From contig NZ_JACHLL010000003.1 in the NCBI RefSeq assembly GCF_014207935.1, positions 12,265 through 76,264 of the forward strand: a stretch of DNA of 64,000 nt. The letters are read 5' to 3'. Positions 19,850 through 28,683 of the stretch are shown here, piece after piece. This stretch comes from Pseudomonas fluvialis. Lineage in GTDB: Bacteria > Pseudomonadota > Gammaproteobacteria > Pseudomonadales > Pseudomonadaceae. Numbering within the stretch: the first letter of the stretch is position 1; each line of letters starts with the position of its first letter. Below the pieces are notes generated by a model. That model made no database searches and was not told where the DNA came from. It saw nothing but the letters and a program-made list of their open reading frames with translations. The position numbers and the translations under genes were made by a program.

Positions 19850-19881
19850 GGTTATCGGTCCTCTTCAGGCAAGTGATCTGG

Positions 19882-20769
19882 TCAGTTCTTCTTCTGGGCG
19901 AACAGCGCGTCGAGCTTCTGCTCGAAAGCGTGGTAGCCGATGCGGTCGTACAGTTCCATGCGGGTCTGCATCAGGTCGATGACATCCTTCTGGTGACCGT
20001 TCTGGCGAATCGAGGTGTAGACCGCCTCGGCGGCCTTGTTGGCGGCACGGAACGCCGACAGCGGATAGAGCTGCATGGCCACACCAACCGAGGCCAGCTC
20101 GTCGCGGGTGAACAGCGGGGTCGCGCCGAACTCGGTGATGTTGGCCAGCACCGGCACCTTCAGCGCGTCGACGAAGCGCTTGTAGGTCGGCAGGTCGTAG
20201 GCAGCCTCGGCAAAGATGCCGTCGGCACCAGCCTCGACGTAGGCCTGGCAGCGCTCGATGGCTGCGTCCACGCCCTCGGCCTGGATGGCGTCGGTGCGGG
20301 CGATAAGGAAGAAGTCCGGGTCGGTCTTGGCGTCAGCGGCGGCGCGCACGCGGTCAACCATCTCCTCACAGGAAACGATTTCCTTGCCCGGACGATGGCC
20401 GCAACGCTTGGCGCCGACCTGATCCTCGATGTGGGCCGCGGCGGCACCGGCCTTGATCAGGTTCTTGATGGTGCGCTCGATGTTGAAGGCGCTGGGGCCA
20501 AAGCCGGTGTCGATGTCCACCAAGAGCGGCAGATCGCAGACGTCGGTGATGCGGCGCACGTCGGTGAGCACATCATCCAGGGTATTGATGCCCAGGTCCG
20601 GCAAGCCCAGAGAGCCAGCCGCCACACCGCCACCGGAAAGGTAAATGGCCTTGAAGCCGGCACGCTTGGCCAGCAGCGCGTGGTTGGCATTGATGGCACC
20701 GATGATCTGCAGTGGCTGCTCGGCAGCAATCGCCGCGCGGAAACGCTGGCCGGGAGTTGCTTGACTCAT
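19882..20769 (-). CDS. prpB: 2-methylisocitrate lyase
   Basis: Splits 2-methylisocitrate into pyruvate and succinate, the last step of propionate oxidation. The 295-residue protein belongs to the isocitrate-lyase/PEP-mutase superfamily. The catalytic motif KRCGH spans residues 121-125 (C123 is the acid/base), the metal-binding aspartates are D85 and D87 in DIDTGFG, and [14 protein letters not shown] (45-58) is typical. Its ATG overlaps the stop of the upstream GntR regulator by 4 bases (ATGA), so the two are translationally coupled. Confidence 0.97.
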   Translation of the reverse strand: MSQATPGQRFRAAIAAEQPLQIIGAINANHALLAKRAGFKAIYLSGGGVAAGSLGLPDLGINTLDDVLTDVRRITDVCDLPLLVDIDTGFGPSAFNIERTIKNLIKAGAAAAHIEDQVGAKRCGHRPGKEIVSCEEMVDRVRAAADAKTDPDFFLIARTDAIQAEGVDAAIERCQAYVEAGADGIFAEAAYDLPTYKRFVDALKVPVLANITEFGATPLFTRDELASVGVAMQLYPLSAFRAANKAAEAVYTSIRQNGHQKDVIDLMQTRMELYDRIGYHAFEQKLDALFAQKKN

Positions 20770-21494
20770 GACTCACCTCGGGACTTCGACGGTTTGACGG
20801 TGGCGCCACGGGCCTGGCTGGCCTGGTAGTGGCGTTCGATATTGCGTTTGGAGGCTGCGATATGGCGGCGCATCAGCAGTTCGGCCAGCTCGCCATCACG
20901 CTCGGCGATGGCATCGAGAATGCGGTGATGCTCGGCAAAGGCCTGTCGCGGCCGATTGGGCGTGGCGGAAAACTGCAGGCGGTACATGCGCACCAGTTGG
21001 TACAGCTCGCCACAGAGCATGCGGCTGAGGGTCTGATTGCCGCTGCCCTGGATGATCCGGTAATGGAAGTCGAAATCGCCTTCCTGCTGGTAATAGCCAA
21101 CCCCGGCCTTGAAGGCGGCGTCCTGCTCATGCAGGTCGAGCACCCGGCGCAGATCATCGATCTCGGCCTGAGTCATGCGCTCGGCCGCCAGACGACAGGC
21201 CATCCCCTCCAGAGACTCACGGATCTCGTACAGCTCGATCAGCTCGGCATGCGACAGCGACACCACGCGCGCACCGACATGGGGAACGCGGACCAGCAGC
21301 TTCTGTCCTTCCAGACGGTGAATGGCCTCGCGCAGCGGCCCGCGACTGATGCCGTAGGTGCGTGCAAGCTCCGGCTCGGAAATCTTGCTGCCGGGAGCGA
21401 TCTCACCTTTGACAATGGCCGCCTGGATAGTACGGAACACCTGCTCGGAGAGGGTTTCCGTGTCATCCAGAATGGGCAGCGCCTGCTCGGACAT
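20766..21494 (-). CDS. GntR/FCD-family regulator of the prp operon
   Basis: Transcription factor, 242 aa from the ATG at 21494. Residues 10-75 are the GntR winged helix ([20 protein letters not shown] and [17 protein letters not shown]). The C-terminal FCD ligand domain has the metal-binding histidine pattern ([27 protein letters not shown]). It heads the prp operon and probably represses it until a 2-methylcitrate-cycle intermediate binds. Two palindromes of the TTGTCGAC type lie in its leader (21495-21506) and promoter region (21568-21581), consistent with autoregulation. A longer start at 21548 would cross the first of these and has no ribosome-binding site. Confidence 0.9.
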   Translation of the reverse strand: MSEQALPILDDTETLSEQVFRTIQAAIVKGEIAPGSKISEPELARTYGISRGPLREAIHRLEGQKLLVRVPHVGARVVSLSHAELIELYEIRESLEGMACRLAAERMTQAEIDDLRRVLDLHEQDAAFKAGVGYYQQEGDFDFHYRIIQGSGNQTLSRMLCGELYQLVRMYRLQFSATPNRPRQAFAEHHRILDAIAERDGELAELLMRRHIAASKRNIERHYQASQARGATVKPSKSRGES

Positions 21495-21506
21495 ATTGTC
21501 GACACC
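21495..21506. promoter_or_regulatory. candidate GntR-regulator half-site or second operator
   Basis: ATTGTCGACACC lies immediately upstream of the regulator's ATG and repeats the core TTGTCGAC of the perfect palindrome at 21568-21581 with a degenerate second half. Confidence 0.5.
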
Positions 21507-21567
21507 ATCGCTTTGATTGAGGCAATTATCAGCAATCCAGAGCCACACATGTCAAACATTTTTATTT

Positions 21568-21581
21568 GATTGTCGACAATC
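21568..21581. promoter_or_regulatory. candidate operator of the prp GntR regulator
   Basis: GATTGTCGACAATC is a perfect 14-base palindrome in the divergent gap between the regulator and the protease gene. It has the TTGTxxACAA form recognised by many FCD-type GntR proteins. It lies 74 bases upstream of the regulator's ATG, where a promoter is expected. Confidence 0.65.
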
Positions 21582-21757
21582 TAGCGACAAACGGATTCGT
21601 CGCCAAAGCTCGGGCAGGACTTCAGATCGTGCGCTAAGCACCTGTCGCCACTGAAAAAGCGCGTGTTAGAATGCCGCGAAATAACATCCGGTCGGCAGCA
21701 CCCAGTCAGCTGCTAGACTCGATAGTCATTCGCACGCCCCGCAGCCATCCGGACCCT

Positions 21758-22291
21758 ATGACCCGCCTAGCCCTTCTTGCCACCCTGCTGACTTTCCTCT
21801 CGGGCACCGCGCTCGCCGTGGAAAAGACCGTGTATGGCCTGAACGAATACGCGCGCCTGCAAGGCATGGATCTGCAGGTCGCGGCCAAGCTCGATACCGG
21901 CGCCAAGACGGCCTCGCTGAGCGCCCGCGATATCGAGCGATTCAAGCGCGATGGCGAGACCTGGGTACGTTTCTACCTGGCCATCGACGACGCCCACGAA
22001 CATCCGATCGAACGGCCGCTGTCGCGCATCAGCAAGATCAAGCGCCGCGCCGGCGACTTCAATCCCGAGGAAGGCAAAACCTACACGGCCCGGCCGGTGA
22101 TCGAGCTTGAACTGTGCATGGGCACGGCGCTGCGCAACATCGAGGTCAACCTGACCGACCGCAGCGCCTTCCAGTACCCCTTGCTGATTGGCTCCGAGGC
22201 GCTCAAGCGCTTCGGCGCCCTGATTGACCCCAGTGTGAAATACGCAGCCGGCAAACCGCGCTGCACGTCTGAAGCTCTTGCTGCCGAGTAA
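21758..22291 (+). CDS. retropepsin-like protease (RimB / Zn-protease DUF785 family)
   Basis: Exported protein of 177 residues. Residues 1-20 are a signal peptide ending in ALA; the active-site triad DTGAKTASL begins at D46, the DTG of retroviral-type aspartic proteases. The family is often named ATP-dependent zinc protease or RimB, but the visible catalytic motif is aspartic. ATG at 21758 is chosen because the signal peptide starts there; the longer frame from 21671 places 29 unrelated residues before it. A possible TAGAAT -10 element lies at 21667-21672. It starts a three-gene operon with the transglutaminase-like and ATP-grasp genes, separated by 5 bases or fewer. Confidence 0.85.
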   Translation: MTRLALLATLLTFLSGTALAVEKTVYGLNEYARLQGMDLQVAAKLDTGAKTASLSARDIERFKRDGETWVRFYLAIDDAHEHPIERPLSRISKIKRRAGDFNPEEGKTYTARPVIELELCMGTALRNIEVNLTDRSAFQYPLLIGSEALKRFGALIDPSVKYAAGKPRCTSEALAAE

Positions 22292-22296
22292 CCTAC

Positions 22297-23820
22297 ATGC
22301 GCTCTCTGAATCTGCATCTGAAAGTTCTCATCACCCTGCTGGTGAGCCTGGGTGTACTGATTACGGCCTACCAGATCTTCATCCTTGGCATTCCGGTGAC
22401 CGAAGATGAGACCGACGATCTGTGGAACATCGACGCCAAGGTCGAGTTCCAGGCCTCGCCCAGTGTGCCGGTCAAAATGCAGATGTTTGTCCCGCCGCTG
22501 AATCAGGACTACGTGAGCCTGAACGAGAGTTTCATCTCCAATAACTATGGCGTCAGCGTCAACCGTGCCGAAGGCAACCGCAAGGTAACCTGGTCGGCCC
22601 GCCGCGCCAGTGGCAAGCAGACCCTGTATTACCGTCTGGTACTGACCAAGCGCTACAGCGGCGAGAAGCCCAAGGAAAAGGGACCGATCTTCCGCGACAG
22701 CCTGCCAGTTGAAGGCGCCGAGAAGATTGCCGCCGAAGCCCTGCTCGCCCCGATTCGCCAGCACTCGGCCGACGTCGAAACCTTCGTCAGCGAGACCATC
22801 AAGCGGGTCAACAACGAGAAGGACGACAACGTCAAACTACTGCTCGGCGGCGACAGCTCGGTCGGCAACAAAGCCAAGATCGCCGATCTGCTGCTGTCCA
22901 TCGCCCACGTCCCGCTGCAGCGCGTGCACACCGTACGCCTGGCCAGCGAGCAGCAGACCCCGGAACTGTGGCTGCGCACCTTCAATGGTGAGAACTGGCT
23001 GTATTTCAACCCGGAAACCGGCGAGCAGGGCCTGCCCAATGATCGCGTGATCTGGTGGACCGGTGACGAGCCGCTGGTCAATCTGGATGGTGGCAAGAAA
23101 GCCCAGGTGACGTTCAGCCTGAACAACAGCGAAATGAATGCCATTCACCTGGCCAAGCTGTCGGACGCCAACACCAGTGCCGGCTTCCTCGAATACTCGC
23201 TGTACGGCCTGCCGCTGCAGACCCAGCAGACCTACCAGATCATGATCATGATCCCGATCGGCGTGCTGGTGATCCTGATCCTGCGCAACCTCGGCGGCCT
23301 GCAGACGCTCGGCACCTTCACCCCGGTGCTGATTGCCCTGGCCTTCCGCGAAACCCAGCTGGGCTTCGGTATCGCCCTGTTCACCCTGATCACCGCCCTG
23401 GGCCTGTCGCTGCGCTCCTACCTTGAGCACCTCAAGTTGCAGATGCTGCCCAGGCTGTCGGTGGTGCTGACCTTCGTGGTGGTCCTGATCGCCGTGATCA
23501 GCCTGTTCAGCCACAAGCTGGGCCTGGAGCGCGGCCTGTCGGTGGCCCTGTTCCCGATGGTGATCCTGACCATGACCATCGAGCGCCTGTCCATTACCTG
23601 GGAAGAGCGTGGCGGCAACCATGCCTTCAAGGTCGCCGTGGGCACCATCATTGCCGCCTCGCTGGCGCACGCCCTGATGAGCATTCCGGAACTGACCTAC
23701 TTCGTCTTCACCTTCCCGGCGGTCCTGCTGATTCTGGTGGGCTTCATGCTGGCGATGGGTCGCTACCGCGGCTACCGCCTGACCGAACTGTTCCGTTTCA
23801 AAGCCTTCCTGAAGGATTGA
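22297..23820 (+). CDS. inactive transglutaminase fused to seven-helix membrane domain
   Basis: A 507-residue inner-membrane protein. One N-terminal helix (about 8-30) is followed by a periplasmic domain of about 280 residues with a transglutaminase-like fold, and then by a block of about seven transmembrane helices from residue 305 to the end. The family is annotated as an inactive transglutaminase because the Cys-His-Asp triad is absent; I also see no cysteine in the periplasmic part. It lies 5 bases after the protease gene and 3 bases before the ATP-grasp gene, a conserved trio whose substrate is not known to me. Confidence 0.85.
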   Translation: MRSLNLHLKVLITLLVSLGVLITAYQIFILGIPVTEDETDDLWNIDAKVEFQASPSVPVKMQMFVPPLNQDYVSLNESFISNNYGVSVNRAEGNRKVTWSARRASGKQTLYYRLVLTKRYSGEKPKEKGPIFRDSLPVEGAEKIAAEALLAPIRQHSADVETFVSETIKRVNNEKDDNVKLLLGGDSSVGNKAKIADLLLSIAHVPLQRVHTVRLASEQQTPELWLRTFNGENWLYFNPETGEQGLPNDRVIWWTGDEPLVNLDGGKKAQVTFSLNNSEMNAIHLAKLSDANTSAGFLEYSLYGLPLQTQQTYQIMIMIPIGVLVILILRNLGGLQTLGTFTPVLIALAFRETQLGFGIALFTLITALGLSLRSYLEHLKLQMLPRLSVVLTFVVVLIAVISLFSHKLGLERGLSVALFPMVILTMTIERLSITWEERGGNHAFKVAVGTIIAASLAHALMSIPELTYFVFTFPAVLLILVGFMLAMGRYRGYRLTELFRFKAFLKD

Positions 23821-23823
23821 GCC

Positions 23824-24810
23824 ATGATCGGTCTCTGGAAACGCTGGAAGGACCTGAATGCCAAAGGCATCATGGGCATCAACCGACGCAATGCGGACTT
23901 CGTGCTGAAGTACAACAAGCGTCACCTGTATCCCATTGTCGATGACAAGATCATCACCAAGCAGCGCGCCATCGAAGCCGGCATTCATGTGCCGGAAATG
24001 TATGGCGTGATCTCCACCGAGAAGGAGATCGAGAAACTCGACTCGATCATAGGCGAGCACAATGACTTCGTCATCAAGCCGGCGCAGGGTGCCGGCGGTG
24101 ACGGTATCCTGGTGATCGCCGACCGCTTCGAAGGGCGCTACAAGACCGTCTCGGGCAAGATCGTCAGCCATGACGAAATCGAGTACCAGCTGTCGAGTAT
24201 CCTTACCGGCCTCTACTCCCTGGGCGGCCACCGTGACCGCGCGCTGATCGAGTACCGCGTCAAGCCGGACCCGATCTTCAAGAGCATCAGCTATGAAGGC
24301 GTGCCGGACATTCGCATCATCGTGCTGATGGGCTACCCGGTGATGGCCATGCTGCGCCTGCCGACCCGCCAGTCCAACGGCAAGGCCAACCTGCACCAGG
24401 GCGCCATCGGCGTCGGTGTGGACCTGGCGACCGGCATCACCCTCAAGGGCACCTGGCTGAACAACAAGATTAGCAAGCACCCGGACACGGCCAACGCCGT
24501 GGACGGCGTACAGTTGCCCAACTGGGATGGTTTCATGAAGCTCGCGGCCGGCTGCTACGAGCTATGCGGCCTCGGCTATATCGGCGTGGACATGGTGCTG
24601 GACCAGGACAAGGGACCGCTGATCCTCGAGCTCAACGCCCGCCCGGGCCTCAACATCCAGATCGCCAACGACTGCGGCCTGGCCCTGCGTACCAATGCCA
24701 TTGAGGCCCATATCGCCGAGATGCAGAAGAAAGGTATTCAGGAAACCCCGGAAGAACGCGTTCGCTTCTCCCAGCAGGCCTTCGGTCACGTCGTCACAAG
24801 CGAAGTCTGA
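23824..24810 (+). CDS. RimK-like ATP-grasp ligase (alpha-L-glutamate ligase homologue)
   Basis: A 328-residue cytoplasmic ATP-grasp protein. The nucleotide-binding part contains DFVIKPAQGAGGDGILVI near residue 85, and the metal-binding end is GPLILELNARPGLNIQIAN near residue 265, with E and N in the expected positions. These ligases join a carboxylate to an amine or peptide with ATP. The acceptor is unknown; the partner genes suggest modification of an envelope peptide or protein. It closes the operon, and a terminator follows at 24828-24855. Confidence 0.85.
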   Translation: MIGLWKRWKDLNAKGIMGINRRNADFVLKYNKRHLYPIVDDKIITKQRAIEAGIHVPEMYGVISTEKEIEKLDSIIGEHNDFVIKPAQGAGGDGILVIADRFEGRYKTVSGKIVSHDEIEYQLSSILTGLYSLGGHRDRALIEYRVKPDPIFKSISYEGVPDIRIIVLMGYPVMAMLRLPTRQSNGKANLHQGAIGVGVDLATGITLKGTWLNNKISKHPDTANAVDGVQLPNWDGFMKLAAGCYELCGLGYIGVDMVLDQDKGPLILELNARPGLNIQIANDCGLALRTNAIEAHIAEMQKKGIQETPEERVRFSQQAFGHVVTSEV

Positions 24811-24827
24811 AGCGCTCTGGCAGAAAC

Positions 24828-24855
24828 AAAAAAGCCCGGTTGATCCGGGCTTTTT
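24828..24855. terminator. bidirectional terminator between the ATP-grasp gene and the Fil-like operon
   Basis: AAAAAAGCCCGG-TTGA-TCCGGGCTTTTT hairpin between two convergent units, 17 bases after the ATP-grasp stop. Confidence 0.92.
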
Positions 24856-24867
24856 ATTGCGCGGCGA

Positions 24868-26028
24868 TCAGCGCACCACAGCCAGCTCGAATGAACCCTG
24901 CTCGGCATGCTCATGCACCTGCATCCCTGCCTCATTGACTGCCAGATCTTGCAGAGGGCGCTTGAAGGGCTTGTTGTCCAGCGTCTTCAGGCTGCGATCC
25001 TCATCGGTACTCAGCAGCAGGACGTAGCGCTCGCCCTTGTCAGCTTCGACTGGCACGGTTCCCTCGATGAAGGCATAGCGATACCAGGTTTCGCCATGCA
25101 GTTGATACACCGCATCGCTGACCAGACGCGTCGGCCGCTTGGCCTCATCGAGGAACAGCAGCGAGGGATAAACCACCTTCTGGTTGGCAAAACTGCGCAC
25201 TCGCAAACCGTAGGTGCGATAGGAACTGGGCAGCTTCACCGCTGCGTAGTAGCTGCGCCCCATGGGGAAATCGAAACTCGGCGAGAAGTTATTGATCTCC
25301 TCGTAACGCGGCTCCGCAGCACTCAGCTCACTGAAATCATCATCCAGCATCTGCCCGCAACACTGATCGACCAGCTCGGCATACAGGCCCTCCTGCTCTT
25401 CGGGGCTACCACCCAGCAAGGCACGCATGGCCTCGGTTGGCTGGCCATCCAGGCCCGGCAGATTGGCAGCAGCCTGCTTGAACTGGACCTGACGCCCTTC
25501 GGTGTACTTGATCGCTCCATCCTGCCCCGACGAGCGCGCGGCAGGGTCGCCGCTGGGCACGGTCGAGTTATGCATACGCCCCTGCTCGTCGACCCAGGTG
25601 TAATAGGATTCGCCATTCTCACTGCGGCGAAAGCCCTTGCCTTCCAGCACATCGGCATCGATGTATTCGCCGCTGCGCTCGCCATTGGGCAGCAGGTAGT
25701 CGCGTCCCTGACCACCCACCGGGTTGTTGGCATAGAAGCTGTTCTGCAGGTTGCCGCTGCCATCAACCCAGGTGAAATAGCGCCGCTTGCTTTCACCTGA
25801 AGCCTTGCTGCCCGGCCAACGCGCGTTCTGCTCATCCAGCTGGCGCGCTTCATCGCTCAGACTGATACGTCTCTCGGCCTGACGCTGCTGCTCGGCATAT
25901 CGGCCATCGACGAAGGTATTGTGCACCCGCCCCTGCTCGTCGACCCAGGTGAGATAGCGACCTGCGGCCGCCTGCAGGGTAGCCGAGGCCAGAAGCAGCG
26001 GTAGAAACACAAAAGGACTGGCACGCAC
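24868..26028 (-). CDS. FilE-like periplasmic protein with three TWVD motifs
   Basis: An exported protein of 386 residues; residues 1-22 are a signal peptide ending in LQAAA. The first 160 residues carry the same motif three times: RYLTWVDEQGRVHN (24-37), RYFTWVDGSGNLQN (83-96) and SYYTWVDEQGRMHN (142-155). The C-terminal half is beta-rich and resembles MalM-type periplasmic domains, with a CC pair near 223. The motif is related to the DUF4124-type YxWxDxxGxxxY segment. It is the last gene of a five-gene run that resembles the Acinetobacter Fil system in order. GTG start at 26028, two bases after the FadL-like stop. Exact role unknown. Confidence 0.7.
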   Translation of the reverse strand: MRASPFVFLPLLLASATLQAAAGRYLTWVDEQGRVHNTFVDGRYAEQQRQAERRISLSDEARQLDEQNARWPGSKASGESKRRYFTWVDGSGNLQNSFYANNPVGGQGRDYLLPNGERSGEYIDADVLEGKGFRRSENGESYYTWVDEQGRMHNSTVPSGDPAARSSGQDGAIKYTEGRQVQFKQAAANLPGLDGQPTEAMRALLGGSPEEQEGLYAELVDQCCGQMLDDDFSELSAAEPRYEEINNFSPSFDFPMGRSYYAAVKLPSSYRTYGLRVRSFANQKVVYPSLLFLDEAKRPTRLVSDAVYQLHGETWYRYAFIEGTVPVEADKGERYVLLLSTDEDRSLKTLDNKPFKRPLQDLAVNEAGMQVHEHAEQGSFELAVVR

Positions 26029-26029
26029 G

Positions 26030-27622
26030 TCAGAACACCGTTTGGTAGGTCAGCGCCAGAATATACGCATGCACCGAGGTTTCCACATCCATGCCGGCGT
26101 AAGGGTTGTAGACCAGATTATCCAGGCCCGTGCAGTTGATGTTGCAGCTGGTATTGGCCGGGATATCGGTTTTGCTGACAAAGTAGTTGAAGCCCAGATC
26201 GATCTGCGTTTCCTTGTCCCAGCGATAACCCACGCCAAGACCATAGAGATGTGCGTCGCCGATAGGCGCCAAGGCATCGGCTTTGTCATCGGGAATTGCT
26301 GATGGACGCCACTCATAACCGGCACGCAGCTGCACCCGCTCATTCAAGTCATACTGCACACCCAGGGCCCAGCTCCAGGTGTCCTCGTAGCCACGATCCA
26401 GGGTCAGGGTATTGGCCGTGGCATTGGCCGGATCGAAGTTCTTGGCAATGCGCAGCACATCCAGCTCGCGGTCGAACTTGATTTCGAACTCGTTCCAGTC
26501 GCTGTAGCCGCTCCAACGCCAGTCCATGTTGAACTGCCACTTGTCGAACGGCTTGAGCTTGATACCGGTGGAAAAGTTGTCCGGGTAAGTCAGATCGAGT
26601 GAGGCATTGCCGATTTCCTCGTCGACATTGCCGTAAGGAAACAGCGGCGACAGGATCGCGCCGAACAAGGAGCCCTGCATGCCACTCCAGAAGCCCTGCC
26701 AGTCCTTGGAATAGTCGACCCGGTACTTGCCCTTGAGGTGCATGCGCGCCTCGCTCTGATAGGTCGCGCCCCAGGCGAACCAGTCTGTCGGCTCCCACAG
26801 CACCCCCAGGTTGTAGGTCGGCGAGAGGCTCTGCTGCAGGTCAAGATCCAGATTGGCCAGCGAATCGAACGGGCTCAACTTGCCACCACAGAAGTTGGCC
26901 AATATCTGGACCAGCTCCAGCCCCGGCACGCACAGCGCCTCGTTGAACAGTCGCGCGACCCCGGTCAGCAAACCCGGGTTACGGAAATCCTGATTGAGTG
27001 CCATGGCCTGATGGGAAAAACCGATCGACAGGCCCAGGGCCAGCTCGTCGTTGACCTCGTAGCCCAGCGATGGCGAGAAATAGGTGATGCGCTGCAGCGC
27101 CACTTCCTTGCCCTGAAAGCGCCCTGGGTCATCGTCATCGCGCGAATAACCCAACGCCATCGGTGCATAAACGTTGGTGGCGAAGGTGAACTTGGAGCCC
27201 GGCGGATTGATCGACAGACCCGCCAGCGGCGCAAACAGCATGGGCACTTCGGTCATGCCGCCCAGGCCAGGCAGGTACATCGCCGGAGTCAGGGTGCGGC
27301 TGCTGCTGTTGGCTTCAGGATCATCGCTGTAGCCAAAAAAATCCTCGCCATAGCCTGCCGGCGCATCAAACCCGGCGCGGATATCCATGACCCCGGTGAG
27401 AAATTTCACCGTGGTCTGCCGCCCCTTGAGCTTGGTCAGTGCCGCCGGGTTGTAATGCACGGCATCGATACCAGTGGAGTCGGCCGTCACCGCATTGGCC
27501 AGCCCCATGGCCTTGGGGTTGCCAATGGTCAGGTTGTTGGCCAGTTGCGCCTGAGCAACACCGGCCATGATCGCCCCAACCCCGGCGAGCAACCGCGCCA
27601 GCGGCAGAAAAGAAAACTTCAT
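26030..27622 (-). CDS. FadL/OmpP1-family outer-membrane protein (FilD-like)
   Basis: A 530-residue outer-membrane protein. Residues 1-25 are a signal peptide (MAGVAQA). After it comes the N-terminal hatch typical of FadL: NPKAMGLANAVTADSTGIDAVHYNPAALTKLKG. The rest alternates as expected for a 14-stranded barrel and ends in the aromatic residue F of LTYQTVF, the usual outer-membrane targeting end. FadL relatives carry long-chain fatty acids or other hydrophobic compounds, but this branch sits in an export-type locus, so its role may differ. AGGTG precedes the ATG, 18 bases after the upstream stop. Confidence 0.85.
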   Translation of the reverse strand: MKFSFLPLARLLAGVGAIMAGVAQAQLANNLTIGNPKAMGLANAVTADSTGIDAVHYNPAALTKLKGRQTTVKFLTGVMDIRAGFDAPAGYGEDFFGYSDDPEANSSSRTLTPAMYLPGLGGMTEVPMLFAPLAGLSINPPGSKFTFATNVYAPMALGYSRDDDDPGRFQGKEVALQRITYFSPSLGYEVNDELALGLSIGFSHQAMALNQDFRNPGLLTGVARLFNEALCVPGLELVQILANFCGGKLSPFDSLANLDLDLQQSLSPTYNLGVLWEPTDWFAWGATYQSEARMHLKGKYRVDYSKDWQGFWSGMQGSLFGAILSPLFPYGNVDEEIGNASLDLTYPDNFSTGIKLKPFDKWQFNMDWRWSGYSDWNEFEIKFDRELDVLRIAKNFDPANATANTLTLDRGYEDTWSWALGVQYDLNERVQLRAGYEWRPSAIPDDKADALAPIGDAHLYGLGVGYRWDKETQIDLGFNYFVSKTDIPANTSCNINCTGLDNLVYNPYAGMDVETSVHAYILALTYQTVF

Positions 27623-27640
27623 GCTGCACCTGCTTGCGCG

Positions 27641-28645
27641 TTATTCGGCCTTGAGGCCCTTGATGTCCAGAGGCACAGAAACGCCCAGCAACACATCGGG
27701 GGAGTCTTCGGTCATGCCGAAACCGGCGTTGACGTTGACGATGTAATCGGGCGCCGTGCGCAAGCCCAGAGAGAAGTTCATGACCGCACTGGTCTGTTCG
27801 GTACCTTCGATCGTCTGATCCTGGAAGTAGTACTTGTCGGCCAGGGTGTAGGCCATCTGATAGGACGCCGAAAGCGAAACGTCATAGGACAGCGCGTAGG
27901 CAAAGCCCATGCTGGCGGAAATGGTGTCGCCAGGTTCAACCTTGTTAAGCAGGCGCCCACCGCGAACCTGACTGATATCGGTGTCGGCGAAATTGATGGT
28001 GTAACCCAGAGAGCCGAACAGCACGACCGGGTCGACCACATAGGACATGTTGCTGCCGAAACCCAGGCTGTAGAAGCCGCTGCCGGTCGACAGGTCATCA
28101 TCGATATTCATTTCATACGGGCTATCGCCGGTGGGCAACCCGAGGGTCGCATACAGCGTGGTGACAGGCTTGCCAGCAACCGACGCCCAGGGCTGGTAAC
28201 GCAGACTGGCCGAGACGTCGCCGAGGCTGTAGGCATTCATGTCGCGTTCGGTATCGAACTTGGCCACCAGCGGCAGTCGCACGCTGAAGGTCATGTTGTC
28301 CCACACGCCATAGTCGAAGGTGAATGAGTTGGTGAAGGTATGCTGTGCTTCACTCTGGCCAATGACGCTATAGCTGTCGGTGCCGCGCTGAACGGTCTCG
28401 ATCATGGTGTCGCGCACCAGCGAGTAGTCGACACCGTAGGTCAGCGTGCGTTCGCCCTTCTTGAGCAGGGTGTAGCTCTGCTCGGCGGCCTGAAAGACCT
28501 CCTCAAGCGCCTTGGCGCTGTCGGCATCGTCATCCTTCTTGGTCAGCGCCTGACGCGCATCTTCAACCGCCGCCTCGTCAGCCCAGACACTGCCCGCACT
28601 GCACAGCACGAGCAGCCCGACGACCGCATACCCCCTAACATCCAT
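27641..28645 (-). CDS. outer-membrane barrel with N-terminal helical segment (FilC-like)
   Basis: A 334-residue exported protein. Residues 1-22 are a signal peptide; residues 24-70 are charged and predicted helical (DARQALTKKDDDADSAKA), then a region of alternating aromatic and polar residues suggests 12 or so beta-strands of a barrel. The layout, short helix plus barrel, recalls FapF, the outer-membrane secretor of the Pseudomonas Fap amyloid, although I see no direct sequence identity. ATG at 28645 follows GGGGATAGAG. It is followed 18 bases later by the FadL-like gene. Confidence 0.7.
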   Translation of the reverse strand: MDVRGYAVVGLLVLCSAGSVWADEAAVEDARQALTKKDDDADSAKALEEVFQAAEQSYTLLKKGERTLTYGVDYSLVRDTMIETVQRGTDSYSVIGQSEAQHTFTNSFTFDYGVWDNMTFSVRLPLVAKFDTERDMNAYSLGDVSASLRYQPWASVAGKPVTTLYATLGLPTGDSPYEMNIDDDLSTGSGFYSLGFGSNMSYVVDPVVLFGSLGYTINFADTDISQVRGGRLLNKVEPGDTISASMGFAYALSYDVSLSASYQMAYTLADKYYFQDQTIEGTEQTSAVMNFSLGLRTAPDYIVNVNAGFGMTEDSPDVLLGVSVPLDIKGLKAE

Positions 28646-28683
28646 CACTCTATCCCCAGTTCTTTATTGTTATGCCGGGTGAA

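Noticed and set aside
22837..24480. 547-residue minus-strand frame over the transglutaminase and ATP-grasp genes
   Set aside because: Antisense shadow of two identified genes; composition rich in Gln, Asp, His and Gly.
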